Assembly: GCF_024345395.1 (NCBI RefSeq)
Contig: NZ_JAGQBA010000006.1
Span: 157,373 to 221,372, forward strand
Length of the DNA stretch: 64,000 bases
Reading direction: 5' to 3'
Source of the DNA: Cyanobium sp. Tous-M-B4
Lineage (GTDB): Bacteria > Cyanobacteriota > Cyanobacteriia > PCC-6307 > Cyanobiaceae
Numbering within the stretch: the stretch's first letter is position 1; each line of letters begins with the position of its first letter. Under the pieces are notes generated by a model, which was not told the origin of the DNA, did not search any database, and saw nothing but the letters and a program-made list of their open reading frames with translations. Positions 63,301 through 64,000 of this stretch are shown piece by piece. A program made the translations under genes and the position numbers.

Positions 63301-64000
63301 TGTCATAGCCAAAACTGCCGTTGGGTAAGGCACTGCCGGTCGACTGATCGATCCCACTTGTAATAAGTCCGATGCGCTCGTAGTTGAAGCTCAGGCTGGA
63401 TTGAGTTGTGCCACCGCCCGAGCTGAAGGAGTTGCTCGACACAATCACGTCGCCCAGGCGTAGGTCGTAGACCACGACTGGTGACCCGCCACCTCCGGCG
63501 CCACCTGTTGTCACGCCTTGAACTTGGATCGAGCGGAATTGTGTATCGTTAACGAGATCGCTGAGTAGAGCGGCAGAGACACCAGTGAGCGAAACCGAGA
63601 GCTCCGAGAACAAAGGATCGCTGGCTTCTCTAAAGGGAGGGGAGCTAACGCTAACGCCTGCACCAAATTGGAGCGCGTCGATTTCAAACCAACCTCGGTG
63701 ATTTCTTTCGTTCGAGCCGCCGTTGAGGCCGTCAATCAACAGATAATATTTCGTGGCGGTGGCGGATTGGAGCCTGCTCGACGCCCCAACGGTTGGCAAA
63801 GGAATATCGGTTGCTTGGATCGCAGTGTCGGCAGAGATGTCATAGCCAAAACTACCGTTGGGCACGGAACTGCCGGTCGACTGATCGATCCCACTTGTAA
63901 TAAGTCCGATGCTTCCGTAGTTGAAGCTCAGGCTGGATTGAGTTGTGCCACCGCCCGAGCTGAAGGAGTTGCCAGACACAATCACGTCACCCAGACGTAA
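60302..64000 (-). CDS. Giant repetitive surface protein: Hcp-like, cadherin-like and RTX repeats (5' end outside window)
   Basis: The last 1232 residues of a larger protein; the frame is open at the right edge. In order: two Hcp-like domains about 179 residues apart (YYLLIDGLNGGSNERNHRG, YDLRLGDVIVSSNSFSSG), and a cadherin-like domain (NSVAENDAIGTAVGITAFA). Two nearly identical 128-residue cadherin-like repeats (NEAPTAISLSANSIAENT) follow, then an Ig-like segment (FSYQWQVSDNGS) and three to four 103-residue repeats (SGSATVDQANAIAQETTG). RTX calcium-binding nonapeptides (GGAGNDTLNGGAGND) come next, and a 110-residue tail (FDRITDFRIGTDRLDGP to IIEITGFMGRLTDLSI) like the cyanobacterial 'bluetail' surface proteins. 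RTX proteins leave by type I secretion. Codon use is AT-richer than the neighbours. Confidence 0.9.
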   Translation of the reverse strand, partial: LRLGDVIVSGNSFSSGGGTTQSSLSFNYGSIGLITSGIDQSTGSSVPNGSFGYDISADTAIQATDIPLPTVGASSRLQSATATKYYLLIDGLNGGSNERNHRGWFEIDALQFGAGVSVSSPPFREASDPLFSELSVSLTGVSAALLSDLVNDTQFRSIQVQGVTTGGAGGGGSPVVVYDLRLGDVIVSSNSFSSGGGTTQSSLSFNYERIGLITSGIDQSTGSALPNGSFGYDISTDTAIQATDIPLPTLLNDNPVVLSDNNPDANSVAENDAIGTAVGITAFATDADSGASITTYSLTNSAGGLFSVDANGVVKVAAALDFEAANSHSITVKAVSSDGSENTETFSIAVTDVNEAPTAISLSANSIAENTIIGTGVKIGDLNITDPDASGNNNALGPITIPNSITSIGNNAFTDPDDSGNNNVLTLEGTDASSFEIRGSELFFIGSSPNFELKNSYAVTVKSTDGDLTFSQPFTVNVTDVNEAPTAISLSANSIAENTDTSSGVKIGDLNITDPDASGNNNALVSITIPNSVTSIGNNAFTDPDASGNNNVLTLEGTDASSFEIRGSELFFIGSSPNFELKNSYAVTVKSTDGDLTFSQPFTVNVTDVNEEATGTLSIDGTPEEGATLTAVTADISDPDGPITSFSYQWQVSDNGSSNWSDITDATGSSFSIADDQSFVGKFIRLNATSTDSFGGNTDFVSAVESISTVITATSIDARILNELNSNILAAIDATRVITLTGDAAAIETAITAPGINTAPDVAATVSSGSATVDQANAIAQETTGVVTAPITETDLDTLGGLIGETNNAFSVTVTDSSADAAALNTLDGKTTVTVNATEVDLITGAAPAIQTAVTAAGIETAANVAATVSSGSATVDQANAIAQETTGVVTAPITETDLDTLGGLIGETNNAFSVTVTDSSADAAALNTLDSKTTVTVDATQVGEINGTAPPIETAITAPGINTAPDVAATVSSGSATVDQANAIAQETTGVVTAPITETDLDTLGGLIGETNNAFSVTVDDTEADAAALNTLDSKTTVTVNATAVDLITGAAPAIQTAVTAAGIETAANVAVTLNGGAGNDTLNGGAGNDTINGGAGNDIIIGGAGADRLTGASGTDTFRYSALNQSLLSGFDRITDFRIGTDRLDGPTAVSKGNMRQLGSVSRLNQNVISQVLTNVTFKANQAATFTLGSGASTRTFVALNNDQAGFSSSSDSIIEITGFMGRLTDLSII
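60672..60790 (-). repeat. RTX (hemolysin-type) calcium-binding repeat coding region
   Basis: This stretch encodes tandem GGxGxDxxx nonapeptides (LNGGAGNDTLNGGAGND and onward to GGAGADRLTG). At the DNA level the copies are near identical (GTTGCCTGCGCCACC recurs). Such repeats bind calcium and fold a beta-roll outside the cell. Confidence 0.9.
60780..61790 (-). repeat. 309-bp tandem repeats arranged as a 618-bp higher-order unit
   Basis: A 309-bp (103-codon) unit is repeated with near identity; the same word CATTGGCTTGG occurs at 61051, 61360 and 61669. The segments between alternate in type: one version at 61089 and 61707, another at 60780 and 61398, each pair 618 bp apart. Thus the array grew as ABAB. 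Each full copy carries a HIP1 octamer GCGATCGC. Confidence 0.9.
62170..62937 (-). repeat. Two 384-bp direct repeats encoding cadherin-like domains
   Basis: Copies at 62170-62553 and 62554-62937 differ at few positions and each encode 128 residues. Inside each copy a 28-bp word is itself repeated 87 bp apart (62347-62374 and 62434-62461; 62731-62758 and 62818-62845), bracketing a 29-codon insert. Confidence 0.9.
63255..64000 (-). repeat. 537-bp-period direct repeat encoding Hcp-like domains (second copy cut by window edge)
   Basis: The sequence from about 63255 to 63463 is nearly repeated from 63792 to 64000 (for example GTTGGCAAAGGAATATC and GGATCGCAGTGTCGG occur in both). The period is 537 bp or 179 codons. 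More copies may lie beyond the right edge. Confidence 0.85.

Noticed and set aside
60302..64000. Type VI secretion system locus
   Set aside because: Hcp-like domains alone are present; no sheath, baseplate, membrane-complex or ClpV genes were seen in the window.

Overview
The window is GC-rich chromosomal DNA from a unicellular picocyanobacterium of the Synechococcus/Cyanobium group. This rests on a complete kaiA-kaiB-kaiC clock locus, a high-light-inducible protein, an OCP-ketolase-FRP photoprotection operon, an NblS/DspA-type sensor kinase, a lipid A gene set behind an Omp85 gene, cyanobacterium-specific families (DUF1825, DUF2811, DUF3122, YlqD-like), and HIP1 octamers (GCGATCGC). A full-length kaiA argues against Prochlorococcus. 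The species cannot be named from the sequence alone.

Layout. 1-5.6 kb: partial DUF1254 protein, proline iminopeptidase-like hydrolase, truB-yebC, a queuosine-precursor transporter, a methyltransferase, rplU-rpmA. 5.8-12 kb: kaiABC, convergent with and overlapping nblS, which follows purD. 12-20 kb: one long co-directional unit with overlapping start/stop codons: secreted helical protein, purC, omp85, lpxC, fabZ, lpxA, lpxB, secreted msrA. 20-31.9 kb: mixed housekeeping genes (pepA, GIY-YIG and HhH proteins, a degenerate LuxR regulator, tyrS, pyrF, a GT4 glycosyltransferase, an MFS carrier, recO-deoC-hpf). 31.9-39.3 kb: lipB, a permease/binding-protein fusion, an acyl-activating enzyme, a YlqD-like protein, pdhC, queA. 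39.3-44.5 kb: sodB/FKBP/phasin-like cluster, lnt, two crcB genes with a small membrane protein, DUF2811, and a high-light-inducible gene. 44.6-48.6 kb: methyltransferase, ocp-crtW-frp, an Rrf2 regulator with a structured upstream region. 48.6-60 kb: PAS-HD-GYP protein, tRNA-Ala(GGC), lexA, argF, ftsH, an HMCES-Nif11-DUF427 cluster, and a GH116-DUF3122-ribD-mscS operon. 60.3-64 kb: the C-terminal 1232 residues of a giant repetitive surface protein, running off the right edge.

Themes. Light and redox stress genes recur (kaiABC, nblS, hli, ocp-crtW-frp, sodB, ftsH, secreted msrA), as do envelope genes (omp85, lpx, lnt, mscS, giant adhesin-like protein). The least ordinary part is the terminal giant gene. 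It combines Hcp-like domains, cadherin-like domains carrying an inserted BspA-type leucine-rich unit, higher-order 309/618-bp repeats, RTX calcium-binding repeats and a cyanobacterial surface-protein tail. A structured non-coding stretch at 48.2-48.6 kb and a cluster of DnaA-box-like 9-mers near 44.2 kb are the best non-coding candidates. No CRISPR array, insertion sequence, rRNA or prophage was seen. Domain boundaries and residue numbers are estimates made by eye.
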